Of a DNA stretch of 47,823 nt, positions 25,780 through 34,851 are shown piece after piece (within the stretch, counting starts at the first letter, position 1; each line of letters begins with the position of its first letter). The stretch is from contig JBAQQB010000205.1 in NCBI GenBank assembly GCA_049306275.1, positions 1 through 47,823 on the forward strand. The letters run 5' to 3'. This stretch comes from JADJTT01 sp049306275. GTDB lineage: Bacteria; Bacteroidota; Bacteroidia; Chitinophagales; Saprospiraceae. The position numbers and the translations under genes are program-made. A model generated the notes under the pieces. The model worked only from the letters and a program-made list of their open reading frames with translations. It was not told where the DNA came from and ran no database searches.

Positions 25780-26667
25780 ATGCTCCACACCATCGACCTC
25801 CGCTTCCAAAACCAAACCCAAACCATCGCGGCATTTCTGCTGGAAACCGATAAAGGACCTGTGCTCTTCGAAACCGGCCCCTACTCCACCTACCCGCATC
25901 TGTTGGAAGGTTTGAAAGAAAAGGGTTACAAACCCGGCGATCTGGCCGGCGTATTCGTGACCCATATCCACCTCGACCATGCAGGCGCTTCCTGGGCGCT
26001 GGCGCGGGAGGGTTGCACCATTTACGTCCACCCCTTCGGCTACAACCACCTGCTCGACCCTTCGAAGCTGATGGAGTCGGCGCGCAGGATATACAAAGAC
26101 GACATGGACAAACTCTGGGGCGATATGCAGGCCATACCGGCGGAGCGGCTGGTAGCGGTGGAAGACAATGCTGTGTTCGACTTTGGCTCGGCCCATGTAA
26201 AAGCCCTGCACACACCCGGGCACGCCGTACACCACATCGCCTGGCAGGTGGGCGGGCATATCCTCAGCGGCGACGTCGGCGGCATCCGCATCAACGGAGG
26301 ACCCATCGTGCCGCCTTGTCCGCCGCCCGATATCAATATCGAAGACTGGAAAGGCTCGATAGCGCGGCTGCGGCAGGCGAAGCCCGAAGCCCTGTGGCTT
26401 ACGCATTTCGGCCCCATTTACGAAGTAGAGGCCCATCTGGATGCCCTGGAAGAAAAACTGGATTTTTACGCCGGATGGATGAAACCGCATTTCGATGCGG
26501 GAGAAACGCCCGACCAAATCACCCCCCTGTTGCAGGAGATGGCCGACGATGAACTGGCGCAGTTCGGTATCACCACCGGAGCAAACAAGGAGCGCTACGA
26601 CTTCGCCAACCCGGCCTGGATGAGCGTAGCGGGCCTATTGAGGTATTGGAAAAAACGGATGGCGTAG
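25780..26667 (+). CDS. MBL-fold metallo-hydrolase
   Basis: 295 residues. The metal-binding motif HxHxDH is present in VTHIHLDHAGAS. Later ligand motifs are HTPGHAVHHIAW and GDVGGIRI, and LTHFGPIY carries the final histidine. The architecture is that of glyoxalase II or lactonase-like hydrolases; the substrate is not predictable. The frame is open to a TTG at 25756, but the ATG at 25780, preceded by AAAGGA, gives the usual compact N-terminus MLHTIDLRF. The gene follows ggt by 34 bp with only a repeat between, so the two are probably co-transcribed. Confidence 0.88.
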   Translation: MLHTIDLRFQNQTQTIAAFLLETDKGPVLFETGPYSTYPHLLEGLKEKGYKPGDLAGVFVTHIHLDHAGASWALAREGCTIYVHPFGYNHLLDPSKLMESARRIYKDDMDKLWGDMQAIPAERLVAVEDNAVFDFGSAHVKALHTPGHAVHHIAWQVGGHILSGDVGGIRINGGPIVPPCPPPDINIEDWKGSIARLRQAKPEALWLTHFGPIYEVEAHLDALEEKLDFYAGWMKPHFDAGETPDQITPLLQEMADDELAQFGITTGANKERYDFANPAWMSVAGLLRYWKKRMA

Positions 26668-26709
26668 GATCCTTTTGAGAATAACTTCCCGATTTCAAGC
26701 GTACAGGAT

Positions 26710-27055
26710 GTTTCCATCCGGCCTTAGCCGGTTTGCCGTCAAGAAACCGGCTGGAATGAAGCCCCATTCAATATGCCGTCTCCTGAGGACCCGATCTGGC
26801 TGGCTACTGTTTGAGCAAAACAGGAACAGGGCTTGCCTTCAACAGTCAGTGCGAGTTTAGCCAGCCGGCGGAATGAAAGCCGGTTTTAGGCAAAGCGGCG
26901 AAAGCCTTGTTTTTTTGGTACTTTTTCAACAAGGAAAAAGTACATGTCAAGCAAAGCATAACAATGGGCTCTTTACCCCTGGCATGTGTCGAAGAGGACT
27001 TCGACACCTACAAAAGAGCCACCCCAAATCCGGAATTAATTTCCGGAACAATCCT
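26710..27055. repeat. Modular interspersed repeat, copy 1 (fills the gap 26668-27054)
   Basis: This otherwise gene-free stretch holds modules also found, in other order and orientation, at 47550-47768. They are a block with CATCCGGCCTTAGCCGGTTT (26715-26734), GTTTTAGGCAAAGCGGCG (26883-26900), a hairpin GTACTTTTTC/GAAAAAGTAC (26928-26943), a hairpin TGTCGAAG/CTTCGACA (26987-27006), and AAATCCGGAATTAATTTCC (27026-27044). A short frame in it is repeat-derived. It looks like a mobile or REP-like composite without its own enzyme. Confidence 0.85.
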
Positions 27056-27279
27056 TAGTGCACGAATGAGGAGAGAAACTTGCTGACGTCGATCAACTTC
27101 TTCACGACCGCCATATCTGGCAGAACAGCCTCCTGTTTGTCTTCCGGGTTGCCAGATTCTTGCTCCGCGGAAGGAAGGGATGGATTGGCATAATTGACGT
27201 AGTTCAGAAAAACGTACGAAGACACGCTGCAAAGCAAAACCAGCACGAAGAGGAATTGGCGAAGGTGTGATCGTTTCAT
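27055..27279 (-). CDS. Small single-pass membrane protein, unknown function
   Basis: 74 residues starting MKRSHLRQFLFVLVLLCSVS. A hydrophobic helix (about 8-26) is followed by a polar, acidic stretch (about 34-52) and the amphipathic C-terminus DMAVVKKLIDVSKFLSSF. The frame extends upstream to 27369, but the ATG at 27279 gives a clean Lys/Arg-plus-helix N-terminus. It looks like a real small gene because of its topology and its position between a repeat and a terminator. I do not recognise a family. Its last codons touch the modular repeat. Confidence 0.55.
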   Translation of the reverse strand: MKRSHLRQFLFVLVLLCSVSSYVFLNYVNYANPSLPSAEQESGNPEDKQEAVLPDMAVVKKLIDVSKFLSSFVH

Positions 27280-27421
27280 TGGGTGTGTGTTAACTGACGA
27301 GGCTAAAGTTAAGTCTTTTAGATCAATTCTTCCCAGGTATTGGACCAACGGCTGAAAAGAATCGACCAATCAAATTCAAACAAAAGACTCCGTAGCTCGA
27401 AAAAGGTTGCACCAAGTTGAA

Positions 27422-27463
27422 AAAAAAGAAGGGGTTTCGCTTTCGCGAAACCCCTTCTTTTTT
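27422..27463. terminator. Strong bidirectional terminator
   Basis: AAAAAAGAAGGGGTTTCGC (27422-27440) pairs perfectly with the complementary arm at 27445-27463 around TTTC, with A-runs and T-runs at the two ends. The stop codon TAA of the minus-strand T9SS gene (27464-27462) is contained in the hairpin end. Confidence 0.92.
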
Positions 27464-29372
27464 ACTCCACAACAAGCCGCTGCACCGTCATTTCCGGCCC
27501 GACCATGAGGCGGACGAAATAGATGCCGGGTTGCAGGGCGCTGACATCCACGGGAATGGTGTGTTCGCCCGGGGCGAATTGCCCGCTGGAAATGCCGCGC
27601 ACGTGCTGCCCCGTTACATTAAACAGATCGAGTCTGACGCTGGCGGCGCCCTTCATCTCGAACTCCACGGCCGTGGTTTCACTGGCTGGGTTAGGCGCCA
27701 GGCGGAGCTGCCAGATCTGGGGCGCGACCAAATTGTCAACTTTTGAAAGAACTGTACCGACCTGGGTGAAGACGATGTTGTTTTCCGAAACTTCGTCCTC
27801 ATCACCTCTGGTAGCAAGGCCAGGGCGGAAATCCTGCTGGTACACCAACTGGATATTCCCGCTGGTCAAATCCCGCAACATGCTGGGAAACACCGCTTCG
27901 ATGAACTTGACGAAAAGTGTATCGCCGATAGTGAAGGGGTTGATGGCGTCGTAGGGCTCCGACCAGGTCTCCCCACCGTCTTCCGACTTGATGATCATGA
28001 GGTGGCGGTAGTGCTGCTCGTCTTCGTCGTTGTAAAACTGCGTGCCTTCCATGACCATGGAATAGGCCAGGTAAATGTTGTTCTCCTCATCTACGCCGGC
28101 GGTGGGCATGGAGGTGAGAGACATGAAATAAGTCGCGATATTCGCGATGCCCGCAATGTCGAGCGTGTCGTTGCCGTTGAGGTCGAGTACTTCGGCGATA
28201 AGGGTCACGGAGTCTGGACCAAAACTTTCATTCCAGTACGACAGGCCGTCTGTAGCCGGGTAATAGACCCATCCTTCGTCGGTCAGATCCTCGTCTTGTA
28301 CGTACATATTGCCAAAGAAGGCATGCACGTCGCCGTTTTTATCGATGAGCACATAACCGCAGTTGTCGGAGGTCAGAATAGCCAGCGAATCGGGCTGGTT
28401 GGGGTCGAAAGGCGGCAGATCAGCAACAGTATAACCCTGGTTGATCTCGTAAAAGTCGATCGGAAAATCCCAAAGGCGGGTGCTCGACCAAGTGTCGCCG
28501 CCATCTTCGGAGATGAAGATCCGCACGTCGTTCCATTGGGAGAAAATGCCCACTGCCACCACGTCGCCGCGCGCGTCGATGTGGTAGGAATCGGCATTGC
28601 CGAGGGTCTTCATGTAAGTCGTGTCGAGGCCGGGGATGATAAAGTCGGTCACATCCCAGGTCGCGCCGCCGTCGCTGGAGCGGTAGTAGAGCGGGTGGGT
28701 GTCCATACCTTCGTAAATGACGCCGCCTGTCGTGCCGGTGGGGTTGGAAACGGCCAGCACGTGGACCGTTTCGCCGCTCACGGCCGCACGGGGCCAAAGC
28801 ACGCCGGTGGGCACGTTGGAAGGAATATCGTCTTCGGTCCAGCTAGTCTGTCCGGACTCGCGGCGAAGGGTGTGGAGGCGATATTCACCCGCAGTAAAAA
28901 CGTGGCTGACGATAAATTCCGTTCCGGAATCGGTGAAGACGTGGTTGGGCCAGCCGGTGCGGACGCCCTGTTCGAGGCGCAGGTCGGGAATTTCATCCCA
29001 TTCGCCGGAGGCGGCATCGTAGCGGTTGTAGCCTGTACCACGGTCGGGATAGGCGTTGATGTTGTCGAGACCCAATGTCCAGGTGCCCACGATATTTCCC
29101 TCATCGTCCTTGCTGATGCGTTTGCAGGCCGAGTAGTTGGTTTGAAGGTCGTAGACGGTGTAGCCAATGGATACGTCGACCTCGGTGCCGCGGGTATTGA
29201 GCAAACCCTGGCTTTCACCTGCCGGAATGCCTGTATCCAGCGTCTTTTTCATCGGGGCTGCCTGCTTCAAGGCGGCTGGCTTGAAGAGCTGCTGCGCCTG
29301 CCCATAACTCAGAACCGACAGCGACAGGGCGATCGCCGTACCGGTCAGGGAGAGTAAAAGTTGTTTCATCAT
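27462..29372 (-). CDS. T9SS-secreted BNR/Asp-box (sialidase-like) protein
   Basis: 636 residues from the ATG at 29372. A signal peptide (about 1-24, ending SYGQAQ) is followed by a beta-propeller-like body with Asp boxes of the type SxDGGxTW (SSDGGATW, SEDGGDTW, KSEDGGETW). The last 85 or so residues are a type A T9SS sorting domain (LAPNPASETT, then LFNVTGQHV, then LQPGIYFVRLM, ending VQRLVVE). The protein should be exported through the T9SS and released or surface-bound. Sialidase catalytic residues cannot be assigned, so no enzyme activity is claimed. The frame opens earlier (29396), but that N-terminus has no signal; 29369 is an equivalent start. Confidence 0.88.
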   Translation of the reverse strand: MMKQLLLSLTGTAIALSLSVLSYGQAQQLFKPAALKQAAPMKKTLDTGIPAGESQGLLNTRGTEVDVSIGYTVYDLQTNYSACKRISKDDEGNIVGTWTLGLDNINAYPDRGTGYNRYDAASGEWDEIPDLRLEQGVRTGWPNHVFTDSGTEFIVSHVFTAGEYRLHTLRRESGQTSWTEDDIPSNVPTGVLWPRAAVSGETVHVLAVSNPTGTTGGVIYEGMDTHPLYYRSSDGGATWDVTDFIIPGLDTTYMKTLGNADSYHIDARGDVVAVGIFSQWNDVRIFISEDGGDTWSSTRLWDFPIDFYEINQGYTVADLPPFDPNQPDSLAILTSDNCGYVLIDKNGDVHAFFGNMYVQDEDLTDEGWVYYPATDGLSYWNESFGPDSVTLIAEVLDLNGNDTLDIAGIANIATYFMSLTSMPTAGVDEENNIYLAYSMVMEGTQFYNDEDEQHYRHLMIIKSEDGGETWSEPYDAINPFTIGDTLFVKFIEAVFPSMLRDLTSGNIQLVYQQDFRPGLATRGDEDEVSENNIVFTQVGTVLSKVDNLVAPQIWQLRLAPNPASETTAVEFEMKGAASVRLDLFNVTGQHVRGISSGQFAPGEHTIPVDVSALQPGIYFVRLMVGPEMTVQRLVVE

Positions 29373-29425
29373 CGTACATTTTTTGGTTGGTGACAAAAAA
29401 TTATTTGTTTAAAACGGCTTTATGC

Positions 29426-29452
29426 TAAATATAAAAGATTCGTCATAAGCAA
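29426..29452 (-). promoter_or_regulatory. Possible promoter of the BNR-repeat gene
   Basis: On the minus strand TTG (29452-29450) precedes TATATTTA (29433-29426) by 16 nt. This is one base off TAnnTTTG with short spacing. The AT-rich surroundings in GC-rich DNA support a promoter. Confidence 0.35.
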
Positions 29453-29501
29453 TGATAAAAACTAATTTCATTACCGACAAAATAAAAAGGAGTTTGTTGC
29501 G

Positions 29502-31184
29502 TCACCGGGTATTTTTCCGGCCGGGGATGGCCTGGATCAGTTCGCGGGTGTAGGGGTGAGCAGGGTTTTGCCAAATGTTGCCCACAAGACCGGTTTCCAG
29601 CACTTTCCCTTCGCGCATGACCATGACCCGGTCGCTGACGAAGCGCACCACGGCCCAGTCGTGGGAAATGAACAACATGGCGAAACCGGTTTCCGCCTGC
29701 AGGTCGAGCAGCAGGTTGAGGATTTGCGCCTGCACCGAGACATCAAGGGCCGAGACGCATTCGTCGGCGATGAGGAGGCTGGGCTCGATCGCCAGGGCCC
29801 TGGCGATGCCCGCCCGCTGCCGCTGCCCGCCAGAGAGCTCATGGGGGTAGCGCAGGGCATAAGAGCCATCCATGCCTACGCGCTCCAGCCAATTGGCCAC
29901 GCGGTCCTTCCGCTCCGCATCCGATGTGCCGATGCCGTGCACCTGGAGGGGCTCCAGGATGGCCTTGCCGATAGTTATGCGGGGATTGAGCGAGTGGTAG
30001 GGGTCCTGAAAAATGACCTGGGTGCGGCGGCGCAGCTGCCGCCAGGCGCGTTCGGGGAGGCCGAGGATATCCTGTCCGTCAAAAGTAACCCTGCCTTCCT
30101 GCGCATCCACCAGGCGGACGATGGCTTTGCCCAATGTCGTCTTCCCGCAACCCGACTCGCCGACGATGCCCAGCGTCTCTCCCGGCGCTACGCTCAGGCT
30201 GACTTGGTCTACAGCCTGGAGAAAACCCTTCTTGAGGCGGTACCGCACCGACAGCCCCTCCACCTCGAGCAGTGGGGGCTGGGCGGCAAAATGCGCCGCA
30301 CGCTCGCCAATGTCGTTTTCAGACAACACCTCCGCGGGACCGGCAGCGCCCGACACCGGCAGGCGGCGTAGCCGGACCTCGAGCGGCGGACGGCTGTTGA
30401 GCAACTGGCGGGTGTAGGCTTGGGAGGGACGGCGGAAAATGCTACCAACCTGCCCTTCCTCCACGATCTCCCCCGATTTCATGACCAGCATCCTTTCGGT
30501 CATTTCTGAAACGACGCCGAGGTCGTGGGAGATGAACAACAGGCTCATGCCCAAGTCGGCGCGAAGTTGGCGCAGGAGCTCCAGTATCTTTTGTTGCACC
30601 GTGACGTCGAGGGCCGTGGTAGGCTCGTCGGCGATCAGCAGGCGAGGCTCGGCGGCCAGGGCCATGGCGATGGAGACGCGCTGCTTTTGTCCGCCTGAAA
30701 GCTGGTGGGGATAGGAAGCGTAGATGCGCTCCAGGTCGCTGAGCTGCACCCGGTTGAGCCAGTCTTTGGCCACTTCGCGCGCGGCACGGCGGTCAAGGCC
30801 CTTATGGGTGCGAAGCACTTCTCCAATCTGCTCTCCCACGGTAAACACCGGGTTGAGTGCAGTAGCGGGATCCTGAAAGATCATGCCGATCTCGCGGCCA
30901 CGCAGGGAGCTGAGCTCAAATTGCTGTAGCGATGCAATATCCATCTCGCGGCCGGGTTCGGGGAAATATTTCAGGGCGGCGGCTTCCATCTGGCAGGAAG
31001 GCAGGTAGTCGGTGAGCCGCAGCAGCGACAGCGCGGTGAGCGACTTGCCCGAGCCCGACTCCCCCACGATGCCCAGCGATTCGCCCCTCTCCAGATCGAA
31101 TGAAATCCCCTTCACCGCCGGGGTAATGGCCCGCGGGGAGTGGAAGGAGACGGCGAGGTGGCCGATGCGGAGGAGAGGATTCAT
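29502..31184 (-). CDS. Dipeptide/oligopeptide ABC transporter, fused DppD-DppF type ATPase
   Basis: 560 residues with two complete ABC cassettes. The first has Walker A GESGSGKS, signature LSGGQKQR and Walker B LLIADEPTT. The second has GESGCGKT, LSGGQRQRAGIARAL and LLIADECVSALD. An oligopeptide-type tail follows each (SQAYTRQLL, AHPYTRELI). Such fused ATPases (YejF/GsiA-like) power import of peptides or glutathione. No permease or binding protein is adjacent. It is transcribed divergently from the LVIVD-like gene across a hairpin repeat. Confidence 0.93.
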   Translation of the reverse strand: MNPLLRIGHLAVSFHSPRAITPAVKGISFDLERGESLGIVGESGSGKSLTALSLLRLTDYLPSCQMEAAALKYFPEPGREMDIASLQQFELSSLRGREIGMIFQDPATALNPVFTVGEQIGEVLRTHKGLDRRAAREVAKDWLNRVQLSDLERIYASYPHQLSGGQKQRVSIAMALAAEPRLLIADEPTTALDVTVQQKILELLRQLRADLGMSLLFISHDLGVVSEMTERMLVMKSGEIVEEGQVGSIFRRPSQAYTRQLLNSRPPLEVRLRRLPVSGAAGPAEVLSENDIGERAAHFAAQPPLLEVEGLSVRYRLKKGFLQAVDQVSLSVAPGETLGIVGESGCGKTTLGKAIVRLVDAQEGRVTFDGQDILGLPERAWRQLRRRTQVIFQDPYHSLNPRITIGKAILEPLQVHGIGTSDAERKDRVANWLERVGMDGSYALRYPHELSGGQRQRAGIARALAIEPSLLIADECVSALDVSVQAQILNLLLDLQAETGFAMLFISHDWAVVRFVSDRVMVMREGKVLETGLVGNIWQNPAHPYTRELIQAIPGRKNTR

Positions 31185-31247
31185 TTTTTGTGGAGTGTGG
31201 AGTGTGGAGTGTTGAATTCACACTCCACACTCCACACTCCACAAAAA
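31185..31247. repeat. Hairpin of GTGGAGT heptamers between divergent genes
   Basis: TTTTGTGGAGTG followed by further GTGGAGT units on the left pairs with the mirror units ACTCCAC on the right around GAATTC, with one bulged T. The left end touches the ABC gene's start codon (31184), and the right end lies 15 bp before a TAATTTTG box (31262-31269) of the next gene. Confidence 0.9.
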
Positions 31248-31261
31248 TGCAATAATTCTGC

Positions 31262-31269
31262 TAATTTTG
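31262..31269 (+). promoter_or_regulatory. Probable -7 element of the choice-of-anchor B gene
   Basis: TAATTTTG matches TAnnTTTG and lies 22 bp before the ATG at 31292. No TTG is present 19 nt upstream because the hairpin repeat occupies that place. Confidence 0.45.
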
Positions 31270-31291
31270 CCCCCTTCAACAACTACTTATC

Positions 31292-33322
31292 ATGAGGCTT
31301 TTTCTGCTGCTTATCGCACTACTATTCCATTTTTCTTCCCAGGCTCAACTCAGTCACAACATGACCCTGCGGGGGCAATACGACGTGGATACCTTGCCGG
31401 CTTCCGGCGCGACGAGGTACAACGACGTGTGGGGGTATACCGGCTGCGACGGCAGGGAGTACGGAATCCTGGGCTCGGCGGCGTATGTGCATTTTTTCGA
31501 CCTGGCCAATCCGGAAGAGCCGGCAGAGATCAAGTCTTTTCCCGGAGGGAACACGACGACCTGGCGCGATATGAAGACCTTCCGGCAGCGGGCATATTCG
31601 GTCTGCGACGCCTGCCAGGAGGGGCTGATGATCTTCGACTTGTCGCAATTGCCCGACACGGTGATCAAGACCAACCAGACGGCAGCGTTTTTCCAGAGCG
31701 CGCACAACATTTACATCGATGAAGAGGCAGGATGGCTATTCGTGGCGGGATCGAATACCAACCCCAGCGGCGCCATCATCCTCGACCTCAACGCAGATCC
31801 AGATAACCCAGTGCCAATTGGCAGTCCGATATTGCCCGGAGGGTATTTTCACGATATATACGTCAACAACAAGACCGGCTATTGTTCGCATGGGGGCAAC
31901 GGACTGTACGTATATGACTTCTCCGCGCCGCAAAGCCCGGTTTTGCTGGGCTCCCTGACCGAATACCCGCAGAGCGGCTACAACCACTCGAGCTGGGTGA
32001 CGCCCGACGGGCAGTATGCCGTGATGGCCGACGAGACCTTCAACAAGGGGCTGAAGATGCTGGACGTGTCAGACCTGAGCGACATACAGGTCACGGACGT
32101 GTTCCGCTCGGCGCTGCTGGCGCCGGCCGATACCGCGAGCATCCCGCACAATCCCTTTATCCGCGACAATTACATCTTCATTTCCTACTACCACGACGGC
32201 GTGCAGGTGTTTGACAGGTCGGATCCTTATAACTTGCAGCAGGTGGCCTGGTACGACACCTACCCCTCCAACACCAACTACAATGGTTTCCGGGGTTGCT
32301 GGGGCGTGTACGCCTTTCTCCCCTCAGGCACCATTCTGGGCTCGGACATGAGCAACGGGCTCTTCGTGCTCAGCCTCGACTCCATTCTCCTCGAACCCAT
32401 CGACCGGCCCTCCTACCCCGACCCATCCATTGCGGTAGAAGGAGAAAACCCGCTTTGTTTGGGAGAAAGCGTGCTGCTCAATGCCGATGCTGCCGTCACC
32501 GCTGCCGAATGGTACCAGAACGGAGCGCTACTGGAATGGGAAGGACCCCAGATCGAGGCCAAGACAGGGGGCGCCTATTCGGCCATTCTCTACGATGAAT
32601 ATTGCCAGACCATCAGCGATACGGTGGAGATAGTGGTGCAGGAGCCGCCGGTGGTGGAGATACAGGCTTCCGGCGTTATTGCCTGCCTGGGCGATTCCAT
32701 CCAGCTGCTGGCCTGCTGCGATGCGGCAACTTACCAGTGGTTTTTTGAAGGAGAGTTGGTAGAAGGGGCACAGGGAACAACCTTTCTCGCCGGAGAAACC
32801 GGTCAGTATAGCCTGATTGGCACGACCGGCCCTTGCGAAGTGGAGAGCCTGCCTCTTGACATTACCATCATTGAGCCCCTGCAACCGGAGATTTTCTTTG
32901 AAAACGATACCCTTTTCGGTCCCGAAGCCTTTGCCTACCAGTGGTTTTTCAATGGCGAGCCCATTACAGGGGCCACCGGTTCATTTTTCGTGCCGGAAGA
33001 AAGCGGCATCTACACACTCGAAACCATCGACGAAAACGGTTGCGACGCCCTTTCAGAGCCCCTGGAGATAGAGGTCATCAGTGGCGTAAAACAGGTACGA
33101 ATGGCAGGCCTGAAGGTCTACCCGAACCCCGCCAGCGGTTTTGTGGTGGTGGAAAAAGCGGGTAGCAGCCCTGAGTCATACATCCTGTATCATGCTTCGG
33201 GTATAAAAATGAGGGAGGGGCGTCTCAGAGAGCAAAAAGACATACTGGATATCAACGAATTACAACCAGGCTCTTATTTATTTAAAATGAGGGAGGAAGC
33301 TGTTTGGATCATCATAAAATGA
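31292..33322 (+). CDS. T9SS-secreted choice-of-anchor-B/LVIVD-type beta-propeller protein
   Basis: 676 residues. A signal peptide (about 1-19, ending SSQAQ) is followed by a propeller-like region (about 20-370) of the choice-of-anchor B kind, with runs such as YVHFFDLANPEEP, LMIFDLSQLP, LYVYDFSAPQSPVLLGS and VQVFDRSDPYNLQQVA. Two or three Ig-like beta domains (about 380-595) contain TYQWFFEGE and AYQWFFNGE. The end (about 600-676, LKVYPNPASGFVVVEK, LQPGSYLFKM) is a type A T9SS sorting domain. It is surface or secreted; ligand and function are unknown. Confidence 0.9.
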   Translation: MRLFLLLIALLFHFSSQAQLSHNMTLRGQYDVDTLPASGATRYNDVWGYTGCDGREYGILGSAAYVHFFDLANPEEPAEIKSFPGGNTTTWRDMKTFRQRAYSVCDACQEGLMIFDLSQLPDTVIKTNQTAAFFQSAHNIYIDEEAGWLFVAGSNTNPSGAIILDLNADPDNPVPIGSPILPGGYFHDIYVNNKTGYCSHGGNGLYVYDFSAPQSPVLLGSLTEYPQSGYNHSSWVTPDGQYAVMADETFNKGLKMLDVSDLSDIQVTDVFRSALLAPADTASIPHNPFIRDNYIFISYYHDGVQVFDRSDPYNLQQVAWYDTYPSNTNYNGFRGCWGVYAFLPSGTILGSDMSNGLFVLSLDSILLEPIDRPSYPDPSIAVEGENPLCLGESVLLNADAAVTAAEWYQNGALLEWEGPQIEAKTGGAYSAILYDEYCQTISDTVEIVVQEPPVVEIQASGVIACLGDSIQLLACCDAATYQWFFEGELVEGAQGTTFLAGETGQYSLIGTTGPCEVESLPLDITIIEPLQPEIFFENDTLFGPEAFAYQWFFNGEPITGATGSFFVPEESGIYTLETIDENGCDALSEPLEIEVISGVKQVRMAGLKVYPNPASGFVVVEKAGSSPESYILYHASGIKMREGRLREQKDILDINELQPGSYLFKMREEAVWIIIK

Positions 33323-33357
33323 CCCAACCTGAACTCGGGTATTCGTTTCGAGATTGA

Positions 33358-33484
33358 TTCCACCCCCTACCCCCGCCAGCGGGGGAGATTGTTATACCTA
33401 CCTGTGGTAGAAAAGCTGAACTTTTCTTCCGATAACCAGCTTTTGCAAGGCTTTCTCCCCCGCTGGCGGGGGTAGGGGGTGGAA
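33358..33484. repeat. REP-like inverted pair (CCCCGCCAGCGGGG), copy 1
   Basis: Two 31-bp arms are exact reverse complements: 33358-33388 (from TTCCACCCCC to GGGGGAGA) and 33454-33484. Each arm contains its own palindrome CCCCCGCCAGCGGGGG. About 65 bp lie between them. A related pair in the opposite orientation is at 45627-45734. This is the layout of a REP doublet (REPIN). Confidence 0.93.
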
Positions 33485-33504
33485 AATCTTCCTAAAAGCA
33501 TAAA

Positions 33505-33525
33505 TTTCACCTTTCACCTTTTCAC
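33505..33525. repeat. TGAAAGG heptamer repeat at the rnd stop codon
   Basis: On the minus strand the rnd stop TGA (33524-33522) starts units TGAAAAGG, TGAAAGG and TGAAATT. Confidence 0.7.
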
Positions 33526-34703
33526 TGGTCAATCTTCAGCTCAAAGCTTCCGCTCTTGAACTCCAGCCTGAGATGCTGGCGGTTTTTGACCCACTGGATC
33601 AACTCCTCGCCGAAAAACTGCTTGCGCCAGGTATCGCTGAGCGAGGTGTCGAAAAAGTCCTGGTCGGCTTTGAGTTTTTTGAGCACGCCACGGGGAAGGG
33701 CCAGGTCGATCGACACGCCTTCCTGGATGCACTTGTAGCGGATGAGCAGGTGGAGCATTTCCATGAGGAGATCGTGTTCGGGGTCTTCCTCAACGTAGGC
33801 GGGGATCTGCCCCAGCACCTCCTTTTCTTCGGGCGTGGGCGGGGTGTGGAACATGTCCCAGAACATATTGGCGTACTTTTGGACGGTGCGCTGGGGCAGG
33901 CGGCGGTTGGCCAGCAGTGCCTCTTTCCCCGAAGCTACTGAACGGATCAGGATACCCATCAGCTTGGAGGAGAAGATCATCTCCTTGGAGTAGTTGAGGC
34001 GGCGGGCCTCATCGCTGCGCCATTGGTAGAGGCGGAGCAGGAAGACCTGTTCTTTGGGCTTGAGGCTGGACATGAGGTTGCTCGACAGCGCCTCGCGGTT
34101 GGGGTCGCGCTCGTACATGGCCGGCTGCTCGAAGGTAGCCGATTCGTCGAGGGCCCAGGATAGGCGGCCCAGTTCTTCGAGACGGGCCTCAATCTTGCCG
34201 GAGAGGGCGGGCAGGTGGTAGACGTCGTCGAGGGCGTAAGTCAACTGCCGGGGGTTGAAGGGCCGCGCCTCCCAGTCGGTGACCGCGAAGGCTTTGTCGA
34301 GCGAGATGCGGAGCTCGCCTTCGACCAGTTTTCCGTAGGAAACGGGGTATTTATAGCCGATAAAACCGGCGGCGATCTGCGTGTCGAACACGTTGCGCGG
34401 CAGCACGTCGAACTGCTGGAAGAGCAGGCGGTAGTCGTTCTCCCCCGCATGCGTGACCTTGCGGATGGCCGGGTCGGCGATGAGATCGAGGAAAGGTTTG
34501 AGGTCCTTGACCTTGAGCGGATCGATGAGGTAGGCGTTGTGGGGCGTGACGACCTGAATGAGGCAGATCAGCGTGGTGAAGCGCTTTTCGCCGACGAATT
34601 CGGTGTCGAAGCACAGCCACGGCACGCCAGCGTTTTGCGCGCCGAAGTCCCGCAGGGCTTCATTTGTTTCAATCAGTTCGTATCGGGGTGATTTCTTATT
34701 CAT
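33522..34703 (-). CDS. rnd: Ribonuclease D (DEDDy exonuclease)
   Basis: 393 residues. The DEDDy exonuclease domain (about 1-190) has D33-x-E35 in CFDTEF, an Asp motif THAGENDYRLL, a conserved Asp in NVFDTQIAA, and Y-x3-D in LTYALDDVYHL. An HRDC-like helical domain (about 210-300) and a C-terminal extension follow. It trims 3' ends of tRNA and other RNAs. It is divergent from the AsmA-like gene across about 150 bp. The stop lies in a TGAAAGG repeat. Confidence 0.93.
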   Translation of the reverse strand: MNKKSPRYELIETNEALRDFGAQNAGVPWLCFDTEFVGEKRFTTLICLIQVVTPHNAYLIDPLKVKDLKPFLDLIADPAIRKVTHAGENDYRLLFQQFDVLPRNVFDTQIAAGFIGYKYPVSYGKLVEGELRISLDKAFAVTDWEARPFNPRQLTYALDDVYHLPALSGKIEARLEELGRLSWALDESATFEQPAMYERDPNREALSSNLMSSLKPKEQVFLLRLYQWRSDEARRLNYSKEMIFSSKLMGILIRSVASGKEALLANRRLPQRTVQKYANMFWDMFHTPPTPEEKEVLGQIPAYVEEDPEHDLLMEMLHLLIRYKCIQEGVSIDLALPRGVLKKLKADQDFFDTSLSDTWRKQFFGEELIQWVKNRQHLRLEFKSGSFELKIDQ

Positions 34704-34794
34704 GAAAACAAAAAAATTGCCATATTTCGACCCAAATTACGCAACAATACGTTAATTATTGGTGACAGTTGTACGTTTTGTGAAAAGAGGTATT

Positions 34795-34820
34795 GAAGTT
34801 GAGAAGTTGAGAAGTTGAGT
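34795..34820. repeat. Octamer GAGAAGTT repeat upstream of the AsmA-like gene
   Basis: About three tandem units of TTGAGAAG lie between rnd and the asmA-like start. The style is the same as the other short-period runs. Confidence 0.7.
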
Positions 34821-34851
34821 TTAGACAGGATTGTTTTATCTGAATACAACC

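Noticed and set aside
26873..27058. Short frame sharing the run GKSTxQAK with a frame at 47526-47765
   Set aside because: The similarity comes from the shared DNA repeat, whose hairpins and non-coding modules explain it better than protein conservation.
28002..29357. 451-codon plus-strand frame opposite the BNR-repeat gene, and a similar one at 39800-41152 (minus) opposite the haloperoxidase gene
   Set aside because: Both oppose genes with signal peptides and recognisable motifs; neither has any of its own.
29502..31184. Two separate ATPase genes (dppD and dppF)
   Set aside because: One uninterrupted frame carries both cassettes with a continuous linker, so it is a natural fusion as in YejF/GsiA.
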